NCBI RefSeq assembly: GCF_003053565.1
Contig: NZ_QAXS01000008.1
Span: forward strand, 40,770 to 104,769
Length of the DNA stretch: 64,000 bases
From: Halanaerobium saccharolyticum
GTDB lineage: Bacteria > Bacillota > Halanaerobiia > Halanaerobiales > Halanaerobiaceae
Direction of reading: 5' to 3'
Below are positions 49,854-58,061 of this stretch, piece by piece. Each line of letters begins with the position of its first letter. Within the stretch, counting starts at the first letter, position 1. Made by a program: the position numbers and the translations under genes. The notes beneath the pieces are model-generated. The model did not search any database. It was not told the origin of the DNA and was given only the letters and a program-made list of their open reading frames with translations.

Positions 49854-51134
49854 ATGAAGCAGATTAAATTTCCTTTCGGCAGAAAGGAGTTAGAACTTGA
49901 GGTAGAAGAGGAGAGGCTCAGAGGAGTCCTTTTATCTCAGGCTCATAAATTTGAGGCAGAAAAATCTGAAACAGAAATTGTCAAAGAAGCGATGGAGAAT
50001 CCTATTGCCAGCAAAAAGCTTTCAGAGCTGGCCCGGGGTAAAAAAGAGATTGTAATTATCTCCAGTGACCACACCCGACCGGTCCCCAGCCATATTACAA
50101 TGCCCATTCTTTTAGAAGAAATTAGAAAAACTGCACCTGAGGCCGAAATCACAATTTTAGTAGCAACCGGCTTCCACCGTGCTTCAACAGATGAAGAACT
50201 GAGAGACAAATACGGGGACGAAATAGTTGACAGTGTTAATATCGAAATGCACGACAGCCGGGATGAAGAACAAATGGTTAATCTGGGGCAGCTCCCCTCC
50301 GGTGGAGATATGCTCTTAAATAAAACTGCAGTTGAGGCTGACCTTTTAGTAGCAGAAGGTTTTATTGAGCCGCACTTTTTTGCCGGTTTTTCCGGTGGGC
50401 GCAAGAGTGTGCTGCCCGGGGTGGCAAGTAAAACTACAGTTTTAGCCAACCACTGTGCAGAATTTATCGACAGCCCCAATGCCAGAACAGGTAATTTAGA
50501 GGGAAACCCAATGCATAAAGATATGCTCTATGCAGCCAAGTCAGCCGGCCTGGCTTTTATTTTAAATGTAGTTATTGACGCGGAGAAAAAAGTGATCAAT
50601 GCTTTTGCCGGTCACCGCGAAAAAGCTCATTTAAAAGGTACAGAATTTGTTGATTCGCTGGCTGGAGTTGACGCTAAACCGGCCGATATTGTTGTGACAA
50701 CTAATGGGGGATATCCACTTGATCAAAATATTTATCAGGCAGTTAAGGGGATGACAGCAGCTGAGGCTACCTGTAAAGAAGGTGGAGTAATCATTATTGC
50801 TGCCGAATGTTCTGACGGGCACGGTGGAGAGGAATTTTATCAGACTTTCCGCGATACAGATAGTGTTCAGGAAATTATGGATGATATTTTAGCCCGCGGC
50901 CGCAAGGAGACAGTTCCTGATCAGTGGGAGACTCAGATTCTGGCCCGTATTATGCTCAAATTTAAGGTAATTATGATTACTGACCCTACCCAGAGACAGA
51001 TAGTAGAGGATATGGGAATGGACTGGGCTCAGGATCTAAAAGCGGCAGTTAAAAAAGCTGAAGGAATGCTTAAAGCAGAAAGTCCGACAATAACAGCAAT
51101 TCCCGATGGTGTTTCAGTAATAGTAAGACAGTGA
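49854..51134 (+). CDS. larA: Nickel-pincer lactate racemase LarA-like protein
   Basis: A 426-residue LarA-family protein. The residues known from Lactobacillus plantarum LarA fall at the same numbers: His108, His174, Lys184 (in FSGGRK, the lysine that binds the pincer cofactor) and His200. DHTRP at 72-76 is also conserved. It interconverts L- and D-lactate, feeding the D-lactate-type dehydrogenase upstream. Cofactor synthesis genes larB, larC and larE are not in the window and must lie elsewhere. A terminator and a palindromic repeat follow. Confidence 0.92.
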   Translation: MKQIKFPFGRKELELEVEEERLRGVLLSQAHKFEAEKSETEIVKEAMENPIASKKLSELARGKKEIVIISSDHTRPVPSHITMPILLEEIRKTAPEAEITILVATGFHRASTDEELRDKYGDEIVDSVNIEMHDSRDEEQMVNLGQLPSGGDMLLNKTAVEADLLVAEGFIEPHFFAGFSGGRKSVLPGVASKTTVLANHCAEFIDSPNARTGNLEGNPMHKDMLYAAKSAGLAFILNVVIDAEKKVINAFAGHREKAHLKGTEFVDSLAGVDAKPADIVVTTNGGYPLDQNIYQAVKGMTAAEATCKEGGVIIIAAECSDGHGGEEFYQTFRDTDSVQEIMDDILARGRKETVPDQWETQILARIMLKFKVIMITDPTQRQIVEDMGMDWAQDLKAAVKKAEGMLKAESPTITAIPDGVSVIVRQ

Positions 51135-51146
51135 AGCTAACAATTA

Positions 51147-51185
51147 CCAGACAGTTTTAAAATTGCTGTCTGGTTTAATTTTAAT
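51147..51185 (+). terminator. Terminator of the lactate operon
   Basis: ACCAGACAG (51147-51155) pairs with CTGTCTGGT (51167-51175), followed by TTAATTTT. Confidence 0.75.
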
Positions 51186-51212
51186 CTATAATATTGTTCT
51201 TTTTTTCACTAT

Positions 51213-51246
51213 AACCAGGTCCAAAACGGTCGTTTTGGACCTGGTT
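51213..51246. repeat. Dispersed palindromic repeat, copy E4
   Basis: Arms AACCAGGTCCAAAACG (51213-51228) and the exact complement (51231-51246) with GT between them; identical arms to E1, 31 kb away. The right flank lacks the AAAGT-N7-TTCACAA block and instead matches the right end of E5 (GGTTCAAATATAT). Confidence 0.85.
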
Positions 51247-51372
51247 CAAATATATCAAATATATCAGTATAAATATCTCGGTGTTAAAAAATTACTTTTC
51301 ATAAACTTAAATTTCTGATATGATTAAAGCGAATAGAGGTTAAGATAACTTTAACATTCAGGAGGACTTTAA

Positions 51373-53274
51373 TTGTTAAGTAACTTTGAACTGGAGAGGC
51401 GTCTCAGATACTTTTCTCTGATTCTTTTTTTCAGCTTTATTATAAAATATAATTATTTAATGCTGCAGATATTTTATGCTCCATCTCTGACAGCTTTAAT
51501 CATCCGCAACTTATTTTTTGCAATTTTTTATTTAAAATTTATTGAACCTCTGCTTATTTCTAAAAAGATAAGACAGAGGTTGTTTTTCATGCTCTTTTTC
51601 TTCAGTTTTTTCTTTATAGCTAACTACTGGTATAATCAGTATTTTGGCAACTTTTTGAGTGTCAGCGATATTTTTTCTGGTGAGGGAACCGGAGACTTTT
51701 CGATGTACCAGGTCTTATTTACTCAGATCTTTAGATTTAGAGATATTGTTATTATTTTAGATATGGCACTGCTTGGACTGTGGGGCTTTAATTCGCTTCC
51801 TGATTTGAAAATAACCTATGACTGGGGTTTCTGGAAGAGATCTCTTTCCCGGCTGCCGCTCAAAAACACAACAGCTTTTGCTCTAATTTTTGTGCTGTTA
51901 TTAGTTCAGGTTGTGGCAGGCAGCTATATTATGGGGGGAGAAAGTCCAAGTGAGCTCTATCAGTCTGGAACATCCTATCTCGCTTCTGTTTACGGAATTT
52001 TACCTCTGTATACAATCGAAGCTTACAGTTATTTTACCCGGGAAGAGGAGAAACCGCGCCCTGAGCTAAAAAATGTTCCTTATTACAGGAAGCAGACTCA
52101 GCTCAGCGGGATTAAATCTCTGCCCCAAAATACTAATGTAATTTTAATTCAGGTGGAATCACTTGATGCGGCAATTATTGATTACCGTCAGCAGGGAAAA
52201 GAAGTTACCCCATTTCTAAATCAGCTTAAGGAGCAGAGTTATTATTTTGAAAATTTTTATGCACAGAAGGTAAATGGGAGCTTTGATGCAGATTTATCAA
52301 CTCTGACTTCTTTATATCCGGTTAACCGAAGTTATGTTTTTAGAGACATAGATCTGGGTGAATTTCAATCACTGCCCCTGCTTTTAAAAGAAAAAAATTA
52401 TCAGACCCTGGCATTTCATAATAATGACCGCAACTTTTTTAATCGCGCGGAGGCCTATCCTGATCTTGGTTTTGATCATTTTTACAGCCAGCGGGCATTT
52501 AAAGAGGAAATTTATCCGGTGCCTGAAGATAGAGGCCTCGGGATAAATGATTATGACTTTTTCAACTCGGCAGCAGAAATAATTACGGAAGCTGACCAGC
52601 GGGAAGAGCCGTTTTTTGCCTATTTAATTTCGCTGACCAGCCATACTCCTTTTAATTTTTATCCCAAAACAGCTGTAGAAGATTTTGATGAAGTCAATAA
52701 TAATCTTGTCCATAACTATTTTAAATCTATTAACTTTCTGGACAGCTCACTTGGAAATTTCGTTTCTAAACTGGAAGTAGCCGGGGTGATGGAGAATACA
52801 CTGCTTGTCATTTATTCTGACCATGAATCTGAAATTAAGACGATGGAATATGAATCAGGCCGAGATTTTACTCTCTGGCGCAATGTAAAAATTCCCTATC
52901 ATATTCCTTTATTTATCAAACACCCGCAGCTGGAGAATAAAAGTTTTGAGCGGGAGGGAACAACTACAGATATAGCGCCTACGGTTTTAGATTTACTAGG
53001 CTTTAAAGAACTTCCCGAGCAGTTTGTGGGGAGGTCGCTATTTCTGGAGCAGAATGATCCAATTTTATTTCTGCATGAGACACCCCATGTTTTAAAGGAT
53101 GGCCAGCTTTTTATTAAAGAACTGGATGAGCTGATTAAAGTTGGACACCTAACCGATCAGGAGAAGGAACTGAAATTCTCAGAGCAGAAGATTGAGGAAC
53201 TGACTGAGATTATAAATTATATGCGTGATCTCTTTATTATCAATCAGGGAGAAATTTTCAGGGAGGTGGAATAA
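51373..53274 (+). CDS. LtaS-family phosphoglycerol transferase (membrane sulfatase-fold protein)
   Basis: A 633-residue protein with about five N-terminal membrane helices (residues 10-190) and an extracytoplasmic sulfatase-fold domain from about 240. ILIQVESLDAAI holds the first metal glutamate; VNGSFDADLSTLTSLYP is the nucleophile region, where Ser303 seems to replace the catalytic Thr of LtaS; IYSDHESE holds further metal ligands. Family members transfer phosphoglycerol from phosphatidylglycerol to glycolipid or glucan. In a diderm the product may be a periplasmic glucan or envelope polymer. TTG start 9 nt after AGGAGG. A glycerophosphodiesterase gene overlaps its stop. Confidence 0.85.
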   Translation: MLSNFELERRLRYFSLILFFSFIIKYNYLMLQIFYAPSLTALIIRNLFFAIFYLKFIEPLLISKKIRQRLFFMLFFFSFFFIANYWYNQYFGNFLSVSDIFSGEGTGDFSMYQVLFTQIFRFRDIVIILDMALLGLWGFNSLPDLKITYDWGFWKRSLSRLPLKNTTAFALIFVLLLVQVVAGSYIMGGESPSELYQSGTSYLASVYGILPLYTIEAYSYFTREEEKPRPELKNVPYYRKQTQLSGIKSLPQNTNVILIQVESLDAAIIDYRQQGKEVTPFLNQLKEQSYYFENFYAQKVNGSFDADLSTLTSLYPVNRSYVFRDIDLGEFQSLPLLLKEKNYQTLAFHNNDRNFFNRAEAYPDLGFDHFYSQRAFKEEIYPVPEDRGLGINDYDFFNSAAEIITEADQREEPFFAYLISLTSHTPFNFYPKTAVEDFDEVNNNLVHNYFKSINFLDSSLGNFVSKLEVAGVMENTLLVIYSDHESEIKTMEYESGRDFTLWRNVKIPYHIPLFIKHPQLENKSFEREGTTTDIAPTVLDLLGFKELPEQFVGRSLFLEQNDPILFLHETPHVLKDGQLFIKELDELIKVGHLTDQEKELKFSEQKIEELTEIINYMRDLFIINQGEIFREVE

Positions 53275-53276
53275 TT
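53261..53276 (+). promoter_or_regulatory. Shine-Dalgarno site placed before an AUU codon
   Basis: GGGAGG (53261-53266), 7 nt, then ATT (53274-53276) followed by AAA. The layout equals that of the subtilase gene at 36320-36337 with its AUC codon. Confidence 0.6.
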
Positions 53277-54305
53277 AAATATTTTATAATAATTACCGCA
53301 TTAATTTTAATATTTGCAGTAATATATTTTGAATTCTATTATTTAATTCGACCTTCCCGCCTGGGTAAAGAAATTATCAAAAAATATAATTTTGACTACC
53401 CGGTTCTGGTAGCTCACAGAGGTGCATCATATAATGCTCCTGAGTCCACTCTTCCTGCTGTCAAAATGGCTCTGGAGAGCGGTGTTGATTATATTGAACT
53501 TGATGTTCAGCGGACCAAAGACGGAGAACTGGTTATATTTCACGATACCAATCTTCTGCGGCTGACTGATGCCAGTCAGGTATTTCCGGGAAAAAAGAGC
53601 TATGAGCTGCAGAATTTCACCCTGGCGGAATTGAGACAGTTAAATTATGGAGCCTGGTTTAATATAAGCTATTCTGAGCGGGCTAAAGATTCCTTCAGTG
53701 AACTAACTATTATGACCCTGCAGGAGGTATTAGAATTTGTTGATCCTGTTAATACAGGGATTGGACTGGCCCTGGAATTAAAGAGTCCCTATCTGTATGA
53801 GGGAATTGAAGAAGAAATTGTTAATCAACTGGAAGAGCAGAAGATTGATGAAAAAGAGTCTGAGCCTCCCAGGGTATTTTTTCTGTCCTTTTCACCGGCA
53901 AGTCTAAAAAGGCTCTCAGAACTGCGGCCTGATTCACCGCGGATACTTTTGACCAGGAGGAATTTTGTTTCGCCCAGGCGCTGGCAGGGCTGGCTTGATA
54001 TAACAGAAGAAGTTGCCGACGGCATTGGTCCCAAGGGTCATGTTAGTTTTCCCTGGTATATAGGGGCTGCTCACAAAAGAGGCTTATTTGTTTTTCCCTA
54101 TGTGATTAACCGTTCCTGGCAGTTGAAGATATTTTCCTGGTTCAGCGCTGATGGCTATATTACAGATCGACCTGAAATGCTGGCCAATTTTTATGACAGA
54201 GTTCAGGAATTTGGGGAAAATGTGGGTGAGTTTGGTGATGAAATCCTCGAAAATGATGAGCAAGAAAGTGAGCAGGACTCTAATGAGGAAAAAAATAATA
54301 ATTAA
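53274..54305 (+). CDS. Membrane-anchored glycerophosphodiester phosphodiesterase, probable AUU start
   Basis: Started at ATT 53274 the protein has 343 residues: a signal anchor (residues 2-25), then the GDPD TIM barrel with His48-Arg49 in AHRGAS, YIELDVQRTKDGELVIFHD with metal Glu/Asp and the general-acid His, and LALELKSP. The first in-frame ATG, 53466, would remove His48 and Arg49, and no GTG or TTG exists between; GGGAGG ends exactly 7 nt before the ATT. The tail is very acidic. It should hydrolyse glycerophosphodiesters outside the cytoplasm, recycling products linked to the adjacent LtaS-type enzyme. The ATT overlaps the upstream TAA stop. Confidence 0.8.
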   Translation: MKYFIIITALILIFAVIYFEFYYLIRPSRLGKEIIKKYNFDYPVLVAHRGASYNAPESTLPAVKMALESGVDYIELDVQRTKDGELVIFHDTNLLRLTDASQVFPGKKSYELQNFTLAELRQLNYGAWFNISYSERAKDSFSELTIMTLQEVLEFVDPVNTGIGLALELKSPYLYEGIEEEIVNQLEEQKIDEKESEPPRVFFLSFSPASLKRLSELRPDSPRILLTRRNFVSPRRWQGWLDITEEVADGIGPKGHVSFPWYIGAAHKRGLFVFPYVINRSWQLKIFSWFSADGYITDRPEMLANFYDRVQEFGENVGEFGDEILENDEQESEQDSNEEKNNN

Positions 54306-54369
54306 TTTCCATATTTAATGGAATTATCTAAAAAGTTTATGATATAATTTAAATAATCGATATTTATAA

Positions 54370-54387
54370 TTTGAAAACATTTTCAAA
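54370..54387 (+). promoter_or_regulatory. cre-like palindrome before the alcohol dehydrogenase gene
   Basis: TTTGAAAACATTTTCAAA contains TGAAAACATTTTCA, one base from the CcpA cre consensus TGWAANCGNTNWCA (CA for the central CG). It lies 21 nt downstream of a TATAAT (54343-54348), where binding would block transcription. Confidence 0.4.
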
Positions 54388-54456
54388 GTAAATTTTAGCA
54401 ATTTGTTAAAGCTGAATAATGAATTTTATTTATTCTAAAATTAGGAGGGTCAATTT

Positions 54457-55623
54457 ATGCAGAATTTTACTTTTCAGAACACAACTAAGATAGTTTTTGG
54501 TAAGGGTACTGAAGAAGAAGTCGGTGAATATACAGCCAAACACGGATCTAAGGTGCTGCTGCACTACGGTGGCGGCAGTATCAAAAAGTATGGAACTTAT
54601 GATAAAGTAGTTAAATCTCTGGAAAAAGCAGGGGTTGAATATGTTGAACTGGGTGGAGTTGAGCCTAACCCAAAACTTTCACTAGTTAAAGAAGGAATTG
54701 AACTGGCTCAGGAGGAAAATGTAGACTTTATCCTGGCAGTTGGTGGAGGAAGTGTAATTGATTCAGCCAAGGCAATTTCCGTTGGTTATTTTTATGATGG
54801 AGATGTCTGGGATTTCTTTACCAGAGAGGCCGAAATTACAGAGGCGCTGCCAATTGGGGTAGTTTTAACTATTCCTGCTGCCGGAAGTGAATCCAGTGAC
54901 AGTGCTGTAGTTACAAAAATGGAGGGAATGTACAAAAGAGATATTGGCTCTGAGCTAATCAGACCTCAGTTTGCAATTATGAACCCTGAGATTACCTTTA
55001 CTCTCCCAAATTATCAGACTGCCTGTGGTGCAGTAGATATTATGGCTCACATAATGGAGAGATACTTTACCAATACAGAAAATGTAGAATTGACCGATAG
55101 ATTATCAGAACAGGCTTTAAAAACAATTATTAAGAATGTCCCGGTTGTACTTGAGGATAACGAAGATTATGCGGCCAGAGCTGAAGTTATGTGGACTGGA
55201 ACAATTGCCCACAACAATTTACTGGGAACCGGTAGAGAAGAAGACTGGTCCTCCCACGGGATTGAGCATGAGCTGAGCGGTATTTACGATGTTGCTCACG
55301 GTGCCGGTCTGGCAGTTGTTTTCCCGGCCTGGATGAACTATGTTTATCAGCATGATTTAGAGCGTTTTGCTCAGTTTGCCGTCAGAGTCTGGGGTGTAGA
55401 TCCTGACTTTAAGGATTTAGAATGGACAGCCCGCCAGGGAATTAAAAGGACAAAAGAATTCTTTAGCTCGATTGGAATGCCGGTTACTCTGGAGGAACTT
55501 GATATTCCAGCCGACAGACTGGAAGAAATGGCACAGAAAGCAACTGAAAATGGACCGATCGGTAACTTTGTCAATTTAGATACAGAAGATGTCTTAAATA
55601 TATATAAGAGTGCACTAAAATAA
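54457..55623 (+). CDS. Iron-containing alcohol dehydrogenase (butanol dehydrogenase type)
   Basis: A 388-residue group-III alcohol dehydrogenase of the BdhA/YugJ type. NAD(P) binding is shown by LLHYGGGSIKKYG and ILAVGGGSVIDSAKAIS; metal ligands should be Asp and His residues in CGAVDIMAHIMERY, SHGIEHELSG and DVAHGAGLAVVFP. It reduces aldehydes to alcohols in fermentation to regenerate NAD(P)+. Expression may respond to the cre-like palindrome upstream. The Mrp antiporter operon starts 17 nt later on the same strand, so the two could be co-transcribed. Confidence 0.92.
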   Translation: MQNFTFQNTTKIVFGKGTEEEVGEYTAKHGSKVLLHYGGGSIKKYGTYDKVVKSLEKAGVEYVELGGVEPNPKLSLVKEGIELAQEENVDFILAVGGGSVIDSAKAISVGYFYDGDVWDFFTREAEITEALPIGVVLTIPAAGSESSDSAVVTKMEGMYKRDIGSELIRPQFAIMNPEITFTLPNYQTACGAVDIMAHIMERYFTNTENVELTDRLSEQALKTIIKNVPVVLEDNEDYAARAEVMWTGTIAHNNLLGTGREEDWSSHGIEHELSGIYDVAHGAGLAVVFPAWMNYVYQHDLERFAQFAVRVWGVDPDFKDLEWTARQGIKRTKEFFSSIGMPVTLEELDIPADRLEEMAQKATENGPIGNFVNLDTEDVLNIYKSALK

Positions 55624-55640
55624 TGGCTGGAGGTGCCTAA

Positions 55641-56147
55641 ATGCTGCAGAAATTTTCTGCCTTTATCTTTTTATTAATTGTCTGGTTTATCTTTGCAGGA
55701 AAAATAACGGTAGATGTTTTAATAATAGGCAGTGCAGCTTCACTTCTGGTAACACTATTTTTTAGTGATATGTTATTCAGGGAAGTTCACCGTAAACTTC
55801 CCTGGTATCACTATCTGCGTAAGCTGGCACTTTTATTATTGTTTATTCCTGTATTTTTTTATGAAGCGATAACAGCTGCTTTAAAAGTTTCCAAACATGT
55901 TTTTGAAAAAAATCCTTCCTTTAATCCTGGAATTGTTAAAGTTAAGACTGAACTTACTGATATCACTGGTTTGAGTCTGCTGGCCAATCTCATTACACTG
56001 ACTCCAGGAACATTAACTCTCGACTATGATAGAAGCGAAAAGGCCTATTATATCCACTGGATTGACGTGGAAACAGTGGAAGAGGCCGAGTTGAAAAAGA
56101 AAATAATTGCTCGTTTTGAGCGCTGGGTAGGAGTGATCTTTAGATGA
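55641..56147 (+). CDS. mrpE: Na+/H+ antiporter subunit E (MrpE/MbhA)
   Basis: A 168-residue membrane protein with two or three N-terminal helices and the MNHE-domain core LLANLITLTPGTLTLDYD. It is needed for assembly of the Mrp complex. Its stop overlaps the mrpF start (ATGA). It opens a nine-gene cassette in the order E-F-G-DUF4040-B-C-D-D-D, which follows archaeal Mbh membrane arms more than the Bacillus order A-B-C-D-E-F-G. Confidence 0.9.
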   Translation: MLQKFSAFIFLLIVWFIFAGKITVDVLIIGSAASLLVTLFFSDMLFREVHRKLPWYHYLRKLALLLLFIPVFFYEAITAALKVSKHVFEKNPSFNPGIVKVKTELTDITGLSLLANLITLTPGTLTLDYDRSEKAYYIHWIDVETVEEAELKKKIIARFERWVGVIFR

Positions 56148-56401
56148 TTATGGGACTTGCTATTTTTTTCACTATACTTTCAATTATTGTATCTTACCGG
56201 GTGGTGATCGGGCCTACAATTACTGACAGGCTGATTGGCGCTGATACAATAGGGATTTTTATGTCACTGGTGATGCTGATGATTGCTTTAGAATATGACT
56301 TAGCACTGCTGGTCGATATAGTACTTGCCTATGCAGTCCTGCTTTTTATTGATATGTTGATTTATGCTAAATACTTTGAACACGGGGAGCTGTATAAATA
56401 A
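56144..56401 (+). CDS. mrpF: Na+/H+ antiporter subunit F (MrpF/MbhB)
   Basis: An 85-residue protein with three helices. The family motif VVIGPTITDRLIGADTIGI and the C-terminal helix ALLVDIVLAYAVLLFIDMLIYAKY are clear. It overlaps mrpE by 4 nt and mrpG by 1 nt, so expression is tightly coupled. Confidence 0.92.
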   Translation: MIMGLAIFFTILSIIVSYRVVIGPTITDRLIGADTIGIFMSLVMLMIALEYDLALLVDIVLAYAVLLFIDMLIYAKYFEHGELYK

Positions 56402-56742
56402 TGACTCTAAGATTAATTATTTCCTACTTTTTAATGATAACCGGCTCCGCCTTTGCTATTGTTACAGTTTTAGGTCTGCTCAGATTTCCTGATGTCTATA
56501 CCAGAATTCATGCCGGGGCGGTGGTGCTGACTATTTCTGCGGTACTGGTAACTATGGGAACTGCAATTTATGTCTGGGATCTCTTTTTGAGTGCAAAGAT
56601 AGTTTTAATCGGAATCTTTTTTCTTTTTTCTAATCCGATGGCCACCCATGCCATTGCCCGGGCTTCTTATAAGCGCCAGATTGCCCTGCCGGAAGAATAT
56701 GAGATTGATGCTTATTCTGATTATTTAGGGAGAGATGCTTAA
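56401..56742 (+). CDS. mrpG: Na+/H+ antiporter subunit G (MrpG/MbhC)
   Basis: A 113-residue three-helix protein with the family motif GLLRFPDVYTRIHAG and NPMATHAIARASYKR. The stop overlaps the next start by one base. It is an essential small subunit of the Mrp complex next to the ion path. Confidence 0.92.
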   Translation: MTLRLIISYFLMITGSAFAIVTVLGLLRFPDVYTRIHAGAVVLTISAVLVTMGTAIYVWDLFLSAKIVLIGIFFLFSNPMATHAIARASYKRQIALPEEYEIDAYSDYLGRDA

Positions 56743-56984
56743 TGGCTGTGCTGGAGATTATTCTGGTCATATTTTTAGTCTTTTCGGCACTGATGGCTGT
56801 TTATTTTGATGAAGAACTGATTTCTATAATTTTTCTCTCTATATTTTCTTTAGTTTTAACAGCATTATATCTGCTGCATAAGGCTGCCGATGTTGCTCTG
56901 GCAGAAGCTGTGATTGGTGCTGGTTTAAATACAGCAATTTTTATGAGTGCAATCAGTCAGATAAGACACGGAGATTCCGACTGA
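56742..56984 (+). CDS. DUF4040 / MbhD-like subunit (part of MrpA C-terminal region)
   Basis: An 80-residue, three-helix protein corresponding to the DUF4040/MbhD domain, which in bacterial MrpA is fused to the C-terminal side of the large NuoL-like part. HKAADVALAEAVIGAGLNTAIFMSAI is the characteristic third helix, with a conserved Glu. Here it is a separate gene, as in archaeal Mbh and Mrp operons. It overlaps mrpG by 1 nt and is followed by a gene starting at TTG 57007 after GGAGGTG. Confidence 0.88.
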   Translation: MAVLEIILVIFLVFSALMAVYFDEELISIIFLSIFSLVLTALYLLHKAADVALAEAVIGAGLNTAIFMSAISQIRHGDSD

Positions 56985-57006
56985 AACTCAGCCGGAGGTG
57001 TAAATT

Positions 57007-57726
57007 TTGAATAAATTGATGAAAAAAATAATGATTTCAGTAGTGCTGACCGGAGTTGCCTTTGCTTTATATCAAAATTTTTCGCTGATGCCCGAATATC
57101 AGGGCTTAAATGAGGGGCTTTCTAATTATATTATCAAATCCGGGCTTAATGATACAGGTTCACTTAATCTAATCACTGCTGTGCTTTATGATTACCGGGC
57201 CTTTGACTCGCTGGGGGAGAGTACTGTTATCTTTGGAGCAGTCAGTGGGATTGTTCTTATTTTATCCCGTAAGATGCTGCCTGTTTCTTCTAAGGGACTT
57301 TCTTTTATTGTCAAAAGAGCCCTGGGGATTATGACTCCCTTTATCGCTCTTTTTGGCTTTTATGTAATTACCCACGGCCACCTGACTCCAGGTGGAGGTT
57401 TTCAGGGGGGAGTAATTCTGGCTGCAATTTCAATTATTTTTAGTATTGTCTATGGTAGTGCCTTTGATTACCGCCGTTACAGTCCTCAAACTAAAACTCT
57501 TTTTGAGACTGGTGGGGCGCTGACCTTTCTGGGACTCGGACTGGCCGGAATTTTAATGGAAGGTGCCTTTTTACAGAACTTAGGCTTTTTAACTGCAGAA
57601 ACTGGGACTCTAATTTCTGCCGGCAGTATTCCCTATATCAATATTGGTGTTGGTTTTAAAGTGGGGGCGGGACTGGCGATAATTTTTTACAGTATGATTC
57701 AAAAAACTTTTGAGGAGGATTTTTAA
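57007..57726 (+). CDS. mrpB: Na+/H+ antiporter subunit B with N-terminal MbhE-like part
   Basis: A 239-residue membrane protein. The C-terminal 140 residues are MnhB-type (IMTPFIALFGFYVITHGHLTPGGGFQGG). The first 85 residues, one helix, a soluble loop with LNLITAVLYDYRAFDSLGE and a second helix, resemble the MbhE segment that in MrpA follows the MbhD part. The gene is thus an MbhE-MrpB fusion. TTG start; the stop overlaps mrpC by one base. Confidence 0.9.
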   Translation: MNKLMKKIMISVVLTGVAFALYQNFSLMPEYQGLNEGLSNYIIKSGLNDTGSLNLITAVLYDYRAFDSLGESTVIFGAVSGIVLILSRKMLPVSSKGLSFIVKRALGIMTPFIALFGFYVITHGHLTPGGGFQGGVILAAISIIFSIVYGSAFDYRRYSPQTKTLFETGGALTFLGLGLAGILMEGAFLQNLGFLTAETGTLISAGSIPYINIGVGFKVGAGLAIIFYSMIQKTFEEDF

Positions 57727-58061
57727 TGTTTAATAATTTAATATTTATTATCCTCTTTATGCTGGGCTTTTATGCTCTGATCATGAAAACAAATTTAATT
57801 AAAAATGTAATCGGTTTAAATTTAATGGAGGCAGCTGTTTTTTTCTGGGTTATTGCTTTTTCGGATATTGGTGGCGAAGTCGCTATTCATAAAATGGGCG
57901 AAGAAGTGACAAAGTTCAATGATCCTGTACCCCAGGCTTTAACCCTAACTGGAATAGTTATTGGCGCCAGTACAGCAGCTCTGCTTTTAACCTTAATTAT
58001 TGAGTTAAATAAATTTAGTGGGACAATCGACCGGGATCAATTAGAGGGGTTGAATGACTGA
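57726..58061 (+). CDS. mrpC: Na+/H+ antiporter subunit C (NuoK-like)
   Basis: A 111-residue NuoK-like protein with three helices: IGLNLMEAAVFFWVIAF holds the conserved membrane Glu, and DPVPQALTLTGIVIGASTAALLL is the MrpC signature. It overlaps both neighbours by one base. Confidence 0.92.
   Translation: MFNNLIFIILFMLGFYALIMKTNLIKNVIGLNLMEAAVFFWVIAFSDIGGEVAIHKMGEEVTKFNDPVPQALTLTGIVIGASTAALLLTLIIELNKFSGTIDRDQLEGLND

Noticed and set aside
49943..50479. Minus-strand ORF of 178 codons inside larA
   Set aside because: It mirrors the conserved LarA frame, is rich in Ser and Leu as antisense frames are, and has no supporting signal.
19847..51246. The palindromic repeats as a CRISPR array
   Set aside because: Copies are single, tens of kilobases apart and self-complementary; there are no regular spacers and no cas genes.
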